Origin: Flavobacteriales bacterium UBA7666
GTDB taxonomy: Bacteria; Bacteroidota; Bacteroidia; Flavobacteriales_D; Crocinitomicaceae
Direction: 5' to 3'
Assembly (NCBI GenBank): GCA_002483265.1
Contig: DLHO01000019.1
Span: 62,001 to 126,000 of the forward strand
DNA length: 64,000 bases
A model generated the notes under the pieces. It was not told the DNA's origin and did not search any database. It saw only the letters and a program-made list of their open reading frames with translations. A program made the translations under genes and the position numbers. Below, in pieces: positions 18,249-26,749 of this stretch (its first letter is position 1; each line of letters starts with the position of its first letter).

Positions 18249-18265
18249 ACTTAACACTGTTCTGT
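18249..18265 (+). promoter_or_regulatory. Second TetR operator, before tolC
   Basis: ACTTAACACTGTTCTGT matches the reverse complement of the tetR-promoter palindrome at 15 of 17 positions. One half is perfect and the other degenerate. It lies 9 bases before the first possible tolC ATG. Confidence 0.7.
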
Positions 18266-18274
18266 AAAATAACA

Positions 18275-19630
18275 ATGATTACTATGAAGCAAAAAATGAT
18301 TCTTCTGGTTGCGATTTCAGCAAGTATGTTCATACATACGTTTTCCTGGTCGCAAGAAACTCTGGAAAAATATATCCGCCAGGGATTAGATTCCAATTTG
18401 GTACTCAAGCAACGTTCGATCCAATTGGAAAAAGCACTTTTGACCTTGAATACAGCGAAAAGCAACTTCCTGCCTTCCGTCAATTTCAATGCTTCCTATA
18501 CTACCGCTGAAGGAGGAAGGTATTCGGAACTTCCTGTCGGAGATATGCTCAACCCGGTTTATTCTACTTTGAATCAAATGACCGGGACAAACGCTTTTCC
18601 GCAAATTCAGAATCAGCAGATTAATTTCTTGCCAAACAATTTCTATGATGCGTACATACGGACTTCTGTTCCCTTGTTGAATATGGATATTTATGCAAAC
18701 AAGCGCATTCAGGAGCAAAAGGTGGAACTGAGTAACCTGGACATGCAAGTCTATGCACGTGAATTGGTTAAGAATATCAAAGTCGCTTATTACAACGTAA
18801 TCATGGCTTCGAAGTCTGTTTCTGTTTATGAAGCCAACAAAAAAGTATTGGAGCAAAATGTTCAGTTGAACGAAGCATTAATCAAACAGGGAAAAGGCCT
18901 GAAAGTCACTTTGGTGAAAGCGCAGACAGAATTGATGAAGATGAATACTTCTATTTCTACAGCCAAAAATCAATTGAAGAATGCACAAGCCTATTTCAAT
19001 TTCCTGATCAACAAACCATTGGATTCGGAAATTGTTTTAGAGGAAACTGTAAACAGCAATCCGCAATTGGAAGGAAAACAAGAACGCGAAGAGCTTCAAC
19101 TAATTAATCAATCGATTGATGTGCAAGAATCTGTCTTGAAAATGAACAAGAACTACTGGGTTCCGAAGATTAATGCATTTCTGGATTTGGGTTCTCAGGG
19201 AACCAATTGGGAGGTGAGTAGAAAATCCGGGTATTACATGTTCGGTGTTTCAGCTTCCATTCCGATTTACAGTGGTTCCCGCAATCAGCAACAGATTAAA
19301 CAAACAAAATACGAGCTTGAAAGTGCAAAACTGCAATTAGATCAAGTAGCTCAACAGTTAGAATTGCAACGTACACAGGCATTGCGCAATGTACTGAACG
19401 CACAGGAAAATTGGGAAACTGCGAAAGTTCAACTAGAAGCTTCCAAAGAATATTTCGCACTCGTTTCAGGTGCAAATAGAGAAGGATTAACCAATCAGCT
19501 GGAATTCATTGATGCCTCCAATCAGGTGACCAATGCTGAATTGTTTGTCCTCATTCAATATCAAAATTACTTGAGTTCACTGGCTGAACTTGAGCGGGCA
19601 GCAGCAACATATCCATTGAAATTCAATTAA
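18275..19630 (+). CDS. TolC-family outer membrane efflux protein
   Basis: The 451-residue protein has a signal peptide ending TFSWSQ. The ATG at 18284 is equally possible as start. Two TolC-type halves rich in long amphipathic helices are visible, for example KNIKVAYYNVIMASKSVSVYEANKKVLEQN and the matching ESAKLQLDQVAQQLELQRTQALRNV. TolC trimers form the outer-membrane exit duct of tripartite pumps. It is the first gene of the efflux operon, with 14 bases to the adaptor gene. Confidence 0.92.
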   Translation: MITMKQKMILLVAISASMFIHTFSWSQETLEKYIRQGLDSNLVLKQRSIQLEKALLTLNTAKSNFLPSVNFNASYTTAEGGRYSELPVGDMLNPVYSTLNQMTGTNAFPQIQNQQINFLPNNFYDAYIRTSVPLLNMDIYANKRIQEQKVELSNLDMQVYARELVKNIKVAYYNVIMASKSVSVYEANKKVLEQNVQLNEALIKQGKGLKVTLVKAQTELMKMNTSISTAKNQLKNAQAYFNFLINKPLDSEIVLEETVNSNPQLEGKQEREELQLINQSIDVQESVLKMNKNYWVPKINAFLDLGSQGTNWEVSRKSGYYMFGVSASIPIYSGSRNQQQIKQTKYELESAKLQLDQVAQQLELQRTQALRNVLNAQENWETAKVQLEASKEYFALVSGANREGLTNQLEFIDASNQVTNAELFVLIQYQNYLSSLAELERAAATYPLKFN

Positions 19631-19644
19631 TAAACTATTCGATT

Positions 19645-20688
19645 ATGAGAAATTTAGTAATACCGGCACTTGTTCTTTCATTCATCCTTGCTTCTTGCAG
19701 CTCGAAGGAAAAGACAACAAATGAAATCCCCAAAGCAGAAGTGATTCCTGTGAAACTGGAATCCTTACAAGCAATGAATTCAAATGAAGAAATTCATGTT
19801 TCAGGTCAGTTCACAACAGATGATGAAACCTATTTGTCCTTCCTTTCAGGAGGAATTATCCAAAAACTCTATGTCAAAGAAGGCGATAAAGTGCGTAAAG
19901 GACAATTGTTGGCAACGTTGGATCTCACGTTAGTGAAGGCAACCGTAAGTCAGGCAAAATTGGGCTTGGAGAAATCAAAACGCGATTTGGAACGTGCAAA
20001 GAACTTACAGAAAGAAGGTTTTGCAACTTTGGAACAATTGCAAAATGCACAAACGGCTTTCGATGTAGCTCAGGAACAATTGCAATCCGCATTTTTCAAT
20101 CTGAAATATGCAGAAATCAGAGCCGTTTCAACTGGTTTTATTTTGAAAAAGATGGCGAATCAGGGACAATTGGTCAGCAGTGGAACTCCAGTTTTCCAAA
20201 CAAACGGAGCTGGTTCAAGTTCCTTTAAGCTGAAAGTTGGTGTAAGTGATCGTCAGTGGAGCCAGATTAAAATTGGAGACGAGGCGCAGATTCAGGCAGA
20301 TGTATTTAAGAACAGAACCTTAAAAGCGAAAGTTTCCCGCAAATCGGAAAGTATTGATCCGTTTAGCGGAACATTTACGGTAGAATTAGAAATCCAGGGG
20401 AAATTACCTGAAGGATTGGCAAGCGGCGTTTTTGGAAAAGCAATCATTAAACTTTCTGAAACTTCTGAGAATTGGAAAATTCCTTACGAAGCATTATTGG
20501 ATGGAAATGCAGATGACGGATTTGTCTTCATCTCGAACGACCAAAAAACAGTCAAAAAAGTTCCGGTTAAAATTGAAAGCCTGAATCAAAATGTGGTTGA
20601 AATTTCGGAAGGTTTAGAAGGATACAAATATGTGATCGTTTCGGGGGGACCTTATTTGAATGAAAATTCTACTATCTCATCCAAATAA
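19645..20688 (+). CDS. RND efflux periplasmic adaptor subunit (HlyD-like lipoprotein)
   Basis: The 347-residue protein has a lipoprotein signal (MRNLVIPALVLSFILASC, Cys18). GGIIQKLYVKEGDKVRKGQLLATLD is the biotinyl-lipoyl-like half-motif; a helical hairpin follows (about residues 95-145) and then SPG-type barrel strands. Adaptors bridge the inner-membrane RND pump and TolC. It lies between tolC and the pump gene, with ten bases on its 3' side. Substrate cannot be inferred. Confidence 0.93.
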   Translation: MRNLVIPALVLSFILASCSSKEKTTNEIPKAEVIPVKLESLQAMNSNEEIHVSGQFTTDDETYLSFLSGGIIQKLYVKEGDKVRKGQLLATLDLTLVKATVSQAKLGLEKSKRDLERAKNLQKEGFATLEQLQNAQTAFDVAQEQLQSAFFNLKYAEIRAVSTGFILKKMANQGQLVSSGTPVFQTNGAGSSSFKLKVGVSDRQWSQIKIGDEAQIQADVFKNRTLKAKVSRKSESIDPFSGTFTVELEIQGKLPEGLASGVFGKAIIKLSETSENWKIPYEALLDGNADDGFVFISNDQKTVKKVPVKIESLNQNVVEISEGLEGYKYVIVSGGPYLNENSTISSK

Positions 20689-20698
20689 CTCCTGAAAG

Positions 20699-23600
20699 AT
20701 GAAAATAGCAACTTACGCAGTACGGAACTACCAATTTACTTTGGTGTTGTTCATCATGGCGATCGCTTTGGGAGTGAATACACTTTTGACAATGCCTCGA
20801 AGCGAGGATCCTGCGACCAATTCACCCATGTTCCCTGTGATCGTGGTGTATCCCGGAACAAGTCCTTCGGATATGGAAGAATTGGTTGTGAAACCACTGG
20901 AAAAACAAATTTACAGCTTAGAAAATATCAAACGAATCAGAACTCAGATCAAAGATGGAGTAGCGATTCTGATGGTAGAATACAAATACGAATCTGATGT
21001 CAATGAGAAGTTTCAGGAACTGACGCGGGAAGTGAACGGAATGCGTTCCGAACTCCCGGATGAGATTCTAAGTATTGAAGTGAAGAAATTGGTGGCTTCC
21101 GATGTGAATGTCATCCAAACAGCCTTAATCAGTGAAAATGCTTCCCGGAAGAGCTTGAAGAAAGCAGCTGAAGATTTGCAGGAACAATTAGAGAAACTTC
21201 CCGAATTGAAGAATGTGAAAATTCACGGTTTATCTGATGAACAAGTTCGGATTGACCTGCGAGCCGATAAACTGGCACAATTGCATCTTCCTTTGAATGC
21301 AGTAGTCGGAACTTTACAAAGTGAGATTGCAAATATTCCCGGAGGAAGTATCGATGTAGGAACGAAATCACTCAATGTAAAAACAAGTGGAAATTACATT
21401 TCACTCGATGAAATTGCCAATACCATTATAGCTGCTTCGGAAGGAAAAACAATCCCGCTCAAAGATGTGGCAGATGTGTACTATGATTTCTCAGAAACGA
21501 AACACATTACGCGCTTAAATGGTCATCGCTGTGTATTTGTAACGGCGGCTCAGAAAGAAGGATTCAATATTTCGGAAACACAGTTAAAATACCAAAAAGT
21601 ACTGGATGAATTTGATTCGTACATTCCTTCCAATATCGATTTGGTGAATCATTTTGATCAGGGAGATAATGTGAATGATCGTTTGGGAGGATTGGGAATT
21701 GATTTCCTGATTGCCATTTTATTAGTTGCAATTACCTTACTGCCCTTAGGTGGAAGAGCTTCGTTGGTAGTAATGATTTCCATCCCGCTTTCATTGGCAA
21801 TTGGACTGGTACTTCTGAATATCATGGGATACAATATCAATCAGCTCAGTATTGTTGGTTTAGTTGTAGCACTCGGATTATTGGTCGACGACAGTATTGT
21901 GGTTGTTGAAAACATTGAGCGCTGGCTCCGTGAAGGACATTCCAGAATGGATGCAACGTTGATGGCGACAAAGCAAATCGGACTTTCGGTAGTGGGTTGT
22001 ACCGTGACCTTGATCATTGCATTTTTACCCTTGGTATTTCTTCCGGAAGGAGCTGGAGATTTTATACGAAGTCTTCCAATGGCAGTCATAGCAAGTGTTT
22101 TGGCGTCCATGGTTGTATCACTAACAATTATTCCGTTTTTATCCAGCCGTTTGTTGAAGCAGCATGACGGACAGCACAATGGAAACATTTTCTTGAGAGC
22201 GCTTCAAAAAGTAATTTCCGGAACATATTCGGTCTTATTGGATAAAGCATTGAAAAGACCCATCATCACTTTGATGGTTGCAGTGGGAATCTTTGCAGGA
22301 TCTTTGGCCTTGTTTCCGGTAATCGGTTTCAGTTTGTTTCCGGCTTCAGAAAAACCTCAGTTCCTGGTGAACGTGGTAGCACCTCTGCAAACAAATCTGA
22401 AGCATACAGATGAAATCACGAAATACGTAGAGAAAGAACTGAAGAAAGTTCCGGAGATTCATTATTTCGCAACCAATGTAGGGAAAGGAAATCCTCCGGT
22501 TTATTACAACGTAGCACAAGAAAACGAGCGCACTGATTTTGCCCAGATTTTTGTTCAATTGGATAAACACATCGGGGTCGATAAGAAACAGGAAATAGCA
22601 GATCATTTACGTGGAATCTTCAATGAATATCCGGGGGCAAAGATCGAAGTGAAGAATTTCGAACAAGGTCCGCCAATGGTTGCTCCGGTCGAAGTAAGGC
22701 TTTCAGGAGATAATTTGGATACGCTGCGAAAGTTGAGTCAGGAAGTAGAAAATCTACTGAAAGAAATTCCAGGAACAATGTATGTAAACAATCCGGTAAG
22801 CAACCTGAAATCGGATTTCAAATTGGTGATCTCCAAAGAAAAAGCACGTGCCTTGGGTGTAAATACGGTTGACATTGACAGAACAGTTCGCTTGGCAATT
22901 GCAGGAGTTGATTTGGGAACATTTTCGGATAAAAACAACGATGAATTTTCTATGCTGCTGACTACCCACAAGGGCGAACGGGCAACCTTGGAAGTATTCG
23001 ATCAATTGTACATCAATAACCAGCAGGGACAAGCCATTCTACTTTCTCAAATTGCAAGTCTGGAATTGGAAAGTTCTCCTTTGTTTATTAATCACCACAA
23101 CAAAGTGCGAACGGTTTCGGTAAGTGCTTTTGCTCAGAAAGGAGTTTTGGTGGATAATCTGATCAATGAAGTAATTGCGAAAATGGATGAGAAGAAACTT
23201 CCTAGAGGTTACTCTTATACAATGGGAGGTGAGTTTGAATCCCGAAACGAATCATTCGGAGGATTCAATACGATTATCACGATCACTGTTTTCTTATTCG
23301 TTGCCGTACTGATTTTATTGTTCAAAACCTTCAAAAGTACCTTGATCGTATTATCAGTTATTCCACTAGGAATTGTGGGAGCGGTAATTGCACTTTGGAT
23401 GACAGGAAATTCGCTTTCATTTGTCGCAGTCATCGGGTTGATTGCCCTGGCCGGAATTGAAGTGAAGAACTCCATTTTACTCGTCGATTTCACCAATCAT
23501 TTGCGGGAAGAGGGACGAAGTTTGGATGAGGCAATTCGGGAAGCAGGTGAAGTGCGGTTTTTACCAATCGTATTGACATCGCTTACTGCAATCGGAGGAT

Positions 23601-23758
23601 TGATTCCCATTGCGATTTCAACCAATCCTTTAATTTCTCCTTTGGCGATCGTATTGATCGGAGGATTGATCAGTTCAACTTTACTTTCCAGAGTTGTCAC
23701 ACCAATTGTCTACCGATTGATTCCGCCGAAAATAGAATCGAAAAAATTGGAGGAATAA
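20699..23758 (+). CDS. RND efflux pump permease (AcrB/MdtB-like)
   Basis: The 1019-residue length is typical of hydrophobe/amphiphile or related RND pumps. It begins in the first membrane helix (VRNYQFTLVLFIMAIALGVN), has PGTSPSDMEELV in the first porter domain and the proton-relay pair Asp397-Asp398 in GLLVDDSIVVVENIERWL. The second half repeats the topology, ending with AGIEVKNSILLVDF and PIVLTSLTAIGG. It drives proton-coupled export from the inner membrane. The single DD motif and absence of metal-type Met clusters argue for organic-compound export rather than Cus-type metal export, though this is not certain. Confidence 0.93.
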   Translation: MKIATYAVRNYQFTLVLFIMAIALGVNTLLTMPRSEDPATNSPMFPVIVVYPGTSPSDMEELVVKPLEKQIYSLENIKRIRTQIKDGVAILMVEYKYESDVNEKFQELTREVNGMRSELPDEILSIEVKKLVASDVNVIQTALISENASRKSLKKAAEDLQEQLEKLPELKNVKIHGLSDEQVRIDLRADKLAQLHLPLNAVVGTLQSEIANIPGGSIDVGTKSLNVKTSGNYISLDEIANTIIAASEGKTIPLKDVADVYYDFSETKHITRLNGHRCVFVTAAQKEGFNISETQLKYQKVLDEFDSYIPSNIDLVNHFDQGDNVNDRLGGLGIDFLIAILLVAITLLPLGGRASLVVMISIPLSLAIGLVLLNIMGYNINQLSIVGLVVALGLLVDDSIVVVENIERWLREGHSRMDATLMATKQIGLSVVGCTVTLIIAFLPLVFLPEGAGDFIRSLPMAVIASVLASMVVSLTIIPFLSSRLLKQHDGQHNGNIFLRALQKVISGTYSVLLDKALKRPIITLMVAVGIFAGSLALFPVIGFSLFPASEKPQFLVNVVAPLQTNLKHTDEITKYVEKELKKVPEIHYFATNVGKGNPPVYYNVAQENERTDFAQIFVQLDKHIGVDKKQEIADHLRGIFNEYPGAKIEVKNFEQGPPMVAPVEVRLSGDNLDTLRKLSQEVENLLKEIPGTMYVNNPVSNLKSDFKLVISKEKARALGVNTVDIDRTVRLAIAGVDLGTFSDKNNDEFSMLLTTHKGERATLEVFDQLYINNQQGQAILLSQIASLELESSPLFINHHNKVRTVSVSAFAQKGVLVDNLINEVIAKMDEKKLPRGYSYTMGGEFESRNESFGGFNTIITITVFLFVAVLILLFKTFKSTLIVLSVIPLGIVGAVIALWMTGNSLSFVAVIGLIALAGIEVKNSILLVDFTNHLREEGRSLDEAIREAGEVRFLPIVLTSLTAIGGLIPIAISTNPLISPLAIVLIGGLISSTLLSRVVTPIVYRLIPPKIESKKLEE

Positions 23759-23762
23759 TAAT

Positions 23763-23807
23763 AAAAAAAACCAGGCATTTCGACTGCGCTCAATGACCTG
23801 GGATTTT
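23763..23807. terminator. Bidirectional terminator after the efflux operon
   Basis: Stem AACCAGG/CCTGG with A-run before and T-run after. The loop holds TTCGACTGCGCTCAATGAC, a short word related to the neighbouring dispersed repeat family. Confidence 0.7.
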
Positions 23808-23826
23808 TAATAAAATTAGAAAATGA

Positions 23827-23888
23827 AAAGGTGGCTGAATGCTTGCGCAAGAGCTACAGCATGGGCGCAGCGGAGTCGAAGTCACCTC
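23827..23888. repeat. Dispersed hairpin repeat, copy 2
   Basis: Near-identical to 13044-13108 (two substitutions and one base of length). Ends AGGTGGCT/AGTCACCT are complementary. The short frame across it is a by-product of the repeat and is not annotated as a gene. Confidence 0.85.
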
Positions 23889-23897
23889 AATAAACTA

Positions 23898-23928
23898 AGA
23901 CTGTCTGACAAATCGGGCAGTCTTTTTA
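23898..23928 (+). terminator. Second terminator-like hairpin
   Basis: AGACTGTC pairs with GGCAGTCT (one G-T pair), followed by TTTTT on the plus strand. With the two hairpins before it, the pump-to-next-gene gap holds three in about 170 bases. Confidence 0.65.
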
Positions 23929-23970
23929 ATTTATTTGAACCGGATTTGTTTTTGAATGTACTAGCTAATC

Positions 23971-24426
23971 ATGAGATCAATACTTATCATTTATTCGTTT
24001 ATGCTGTTTAGCCTCAACGGATTTTCGCAAGATACTTTGGCGACTGTTTTAAGTCATCATTGGGCTGCCGGCCAATGTTGTTCCGGTGGAACAGATGTCA
24101 CATTCACTCTTTCTGATCAATTGGCTCCTTTTGATTTTGATTCGTTGGTTTATATTTCTTCCAATAATTCGAGTGTTGTGCTATACCCAAGTGATTTTAA
24201 AACACAGGTGATCAATCAGAAAAACAGGTGCACATTGATCTACGGATGGAATACAAGTAGTCAGGGAAACCATTCAATTTCAAGTTCAACGGTCGGTTAT
24301 GGTCTTCCCGAAAACAGATTTACCGTCGTAAAGAATCAAGCACCTCATTTGCTCATTTATAAAAAAAACGAAAAAACAATTCGGGCTTCTGTGAATGAGC
24401 AGGTTACCATAACAGCTTATCCTTGA
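23971..24426 (+). CDS. Hypothetical secreted protein
   Basis: The 151-residue product has a clear signal peptide (MRSILIIYSFMLFSLNGFSQ). The mature part has a Cys-Cys pair (GQCCSGG) and a third Cys near residue 90, and looks beta-rich. No T9SS sorting tail and no known domain was recognised. It stands alone between the efflux operon and a convergent gene. It is probably real because the signal peptide is convincing, but the function is unknown. Confidence 0.65.
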   Translation: MRSILIIYSFMLFSLNGFSQDTLATVLSHHWAAGQCCSGGTDVTFTLSDQLAPFDFDSLVYISSNNSSVVLYPSDFKTQVINQKNRCTLIYGWNTSSQGNHSISSSTVGYGLPENRFTVVKNQAPHLLIYKKNEKTIRASVNEQVTITAYP

Positions 24427-24497
24427 GTAAATAGGTTTCAACCGGTATGTGTATTCGCTTTTAAAAAGGAAAATAATTATCGAATAATCTTTGTACT

Positions 24498-24541
24498 CTT
24501 CGCGCCTTCGCGGTTAAATCTTCACCGCAAAGAACGCAAAG
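24498..24541. repeat. CGCAAAG/CTTCGCG intergenic hairpin repeat
   Basis: Arms CTTCGCGCCTTCGCGG and CCGCAAAGAACGCAAAG are largely complementary around a short loop. It lies between convergent genes, 12 bases from the DUF3050 stop, and could terminate both. I recall similar words in other Bacteroidetes intergenic regions. Confidence 0.6.
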
Positions 24542-24553
24542 TTTTAAATGTGT

Positions 24554-25357
24554 TTATGCCATTTGTTGTTTCTTCATTTCTTCAAACACTCCGTCCCATA
24601 ACAGCTTGCGCATTTCCAGTGATTTAATCGAGTATTTTTGAGCTTCTTCCCATTTCGCCGGATCATTTCCACATAATTCACTGACCATTTGAAGGGCTAA
24701 ATGTCCGTGGTGATCTCCGTCCACTTCAATGTGGCGATCCAAATAGAATTTGAAAGTGGCCAATTGTGTTGGGAATTTCGCGTTCAGGTCGCTCACAATA
24801 TTGTGAAACATATTCGGGATCAAATCTTCTCTTCCAAAAGTGAAAACGGCAGCAATCAAATGCGGTTTTTTAGTCGCAATGACTTCAAATGTAAAACGTA
24901 GAAAACGTTTTGCAGCATCTGGAATTGAAACGAGTTCGATTGCCTCTTCCACACTTTTTCCTTGTTGGATTTGAGCGAAAAGCGCATCGATTCCTGCGCG
25001 TGAAGCTCCTGTTTGAGCCATTGCGTCCAGATACAATTCAAAGTGACTTTTACGAACTCCATCACCATTTTTCACATCTTCTGCTGAAGCAAGATCCGAT
25101 TCTTCTCCGCATACAATCTCATTGATGAGGTAGCGAACCTCTGCAGATCCTACAGGAAACCAGGGAACTTGTGTACAAGTCAATTGATTTTGAAGTGCTT
25201 TTAGCAGCGACATGAAATCCCAAACTGCATAAATATGGTGTTCCATAAATGTGCGAATGTCTTCAATGGATTGAATAGCTTTGTAGCTCGGGTGATTCAC
25301 TACCTCAGAGCGGATTGGGCCCAAGCCTGCTTGAATTTGTTTAATTTCTTCTGTCAT
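24554..25357 (-). CDS. DUF3050 domain-containing protein
   Basis: The 267-residue protein matches DUF3050 over its length: MEHHIYAVWDFMSLLKALQ, VPWFPVGSAEVRYLINEIV, and a late HIEVDGDHHGHLALQMV. The spaced His and Glu residues resemble a heme-oxygenase-like or ferritin-like helical fold with metal ligands. No reaction is known to me. It follows the DoxX-like gene by 23 bases and is probably co-transcribed with it. Confidence 0.85.
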   Translation of the reverse strand: MTEEIKQIQAGLGPIRSEVVNHPSYKAIQSIEDIRTFMEHHIYAVWDFMSLLKALQNQLTCTQVPWFPVGSAEVRYLINEIVCGEESDLASAEDVKNGDGVRKSHFELYLDAMAQTGASRAGIDALFAQIQQGKSVEEAIELVSIPDAAKRFLRFTFEVIATKKPHLIAAVFTFGREDLIPNMFHNIVSDLNAKFPTQLATFKFYLDRHIEVDGDHHGHLALQMVSELCGNDPAKWEEAQKYSIKSLEMRKLLWDGVFEEMKKQQMA

Positions 25358-25380
25358 AAAATAGTGTGTTGTTTAATAAG

Positions 25381-25746
25381 TTAGAATACTTTGTTCAATT
25401 TATGGTGGCTCCAGTAGGAGATTGCTAATATCATGAAAATAACTAAGGGGAAGAAAGTGGCTCCTTTCATTCCATCGACCCATGCAAGCGCAAAAAATGC
25501 AGATAGGGCATCCAGAAACAAGCCGAAATAAGCCCATTCTTTAATTCGGTTTCCAACAAAAGGCAAGAGAAGTACCAAGGCTCCGATCGCTTTCAGAATT
25601 CCCAGTTCCCAATGAAACCATAGCGGTAATTCCAAATGTTTGGTTCCTTCTAATGCAAAAGGGGTATTCAGAAAGAAAACCCCGGGAATAATGAATAAAC
25701 CGATTAGAATTGTACTGATCCAAAACATGATTTTGACAGATTTCAT
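25381..25746 (-). CDS. DoxX-like small membrane protein
   Basis: The 121-residue protein has four predicted membrane helices (about residues 8-26, 48-64, 71-89, 96-112). The WHWELGILKAIGALVLLLP-like segment after helix one (here WFHWELGILKAIGALVLLLP) is typical of DoxX-like families. Such proteins are linked to membrane redox processes, but their biochemistry is poorly defined. It is upstream of the DUF3050 gene in a likely two-gene operon. Confidence 0.8.
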   Translation of the reverse strand: MKSVKIMFWISTILIGLFIIPGVFFLNTPFALEGTKHLELPLWFHWELGILKAIGALVLLLPFVGNRIKEWAYFGLFLDALSAFFALAWVDGMKGATFFPLVIFMILAISYWSHHKLNKVF

Positions 25747-25940
25747 AGAATTTACTTTAGTTTAGAATAATTGATGTAAAAACCATTCCAACGATGCCCG
25801 CCCAAATCGGCAAATGCAAAACCCTTAAGCCAAATTTTTTTAGTCATTTTTTCTTCAGTATAATAATGGTTGTAAAGCTAAAATAATGATTTTAAAATAA
25901 TGGAAAACGATTAAAATATCAATCTGAAAAAAGTGTTGGG

Positions 25941-26744
25941 TTAGTTTGAATGAGCATTTTGAGATTTCACCTTCGTTTTGATTTGTTTCGGTTCAAAATG
26001 ACTCCCGTTGAACTGATACGATGTGTATCCGGAGACTATTTCTCCCTTCTCATTGGTCATGGAGATAGAAATGATCTTTTTCTTGGTGTCGTATTTAATG
26101 ACAGCAACGGGTCTTTCCGAGCGATCAACCACGCTAAAAAAGTCGTAAGCAAGATCCAGCGAGTTTTTTAATCCATCGGATGTTTTCATCAGAAGAATAC
26201 TATCGTTTACGCCTGTGTTTGTCAATTCAAATGCCTGAATAGATTGGCTAACATCTTTGGTGGAATAAATACCATTGATGATCGCTAAATAGAATGTGTT
26301 TTTTTTTGTTTTCAGAGTGAAAAGATCGGAACAAAACCAAGCTGGATCGCCTTCTCCAAGTTGAATAGATTGTGTTTTAACACCATTGTCCGTTTTGTAT
26401 TGATAGATCACATTAAAAAAACGCATCGTTCCACCCAATTGAGAATCCCAACTGTAAATGCGGAACAATTTGTCTTTGGACGTTTTTACAGTACAAATGC
26501 GTTCGTCACTTAATAATTTGAACGTATACTTGAGAGTCTTCGGGTTTGAAAGTAAGCTCTTCAACTCTTCGGTAAACAGATCGCTGAAGTAATTGAGCGA
26601 ATCAAAATCACCGGAACGTGCAGCAGTGAGCTTATTGTAGGTCTGGATGAGTTCTTTCTCCTTCAGTGGAATGTCATTTCCCTGTGCAGAAACCCAGTGA
26701 TTTCCGCACAAGAAAATCAATACTATTGAGAATGCTTTAAACAT
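25941..26744 (-). CDS. Hypothetical secreted protein
   Basis: The 267-residue protein has a signal peptide ending HWVSAQ. The rest alternates strands and turns (RIYSWDSQLGGTMRFFNVIYQY, KTKKNTFYLAIINGIYSTKDVS) with no recognised catalytic motif. It starts five bases after the serine hydrolase stop, so the two are almost certainly co-transcribed. Function is unknown. A DUF-level family may exist but I cannot name it. Confidence 0.75.
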   Translation of the reverse strand: MFKAFSIVLIFLCGNHWVSAQGNDIPLKEKELIQTYNKLTAARSGDFDSLNYFSDLFTEELKSLLSNPKTLKYTFKLLSDERICTVKTSKDKLFRIYSWDSQLGGTMRFFNVIYQYKTDNGVKTQSIQLGEGDPAWFCSDLFTLKTKKNTFYLAIINGIYSTKDVSQSIQAFELTNTGVNDSILLMKTSDGLKNSLDLAYDFFSVVDRSERPVAVIKYDTKKKIISISMTNEKGEIVSGYTSYQFNGSHFEPKQIKTKVKSQNAHSN

Positions 26745-26749
26745 CTTTT

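Noticed and set aside
18386..18856. 156-residue minus-strand frame within tolC
   Set aside because: Entirely antisense to a clear TolC-family gene.
23823..24011. 62-residue plus-strand frame over the hairpin repeat
   Set aside because: The coding potential is a by-product of the repeat; the equivalent frame at 13044-13108 is interrupted by stop codons.
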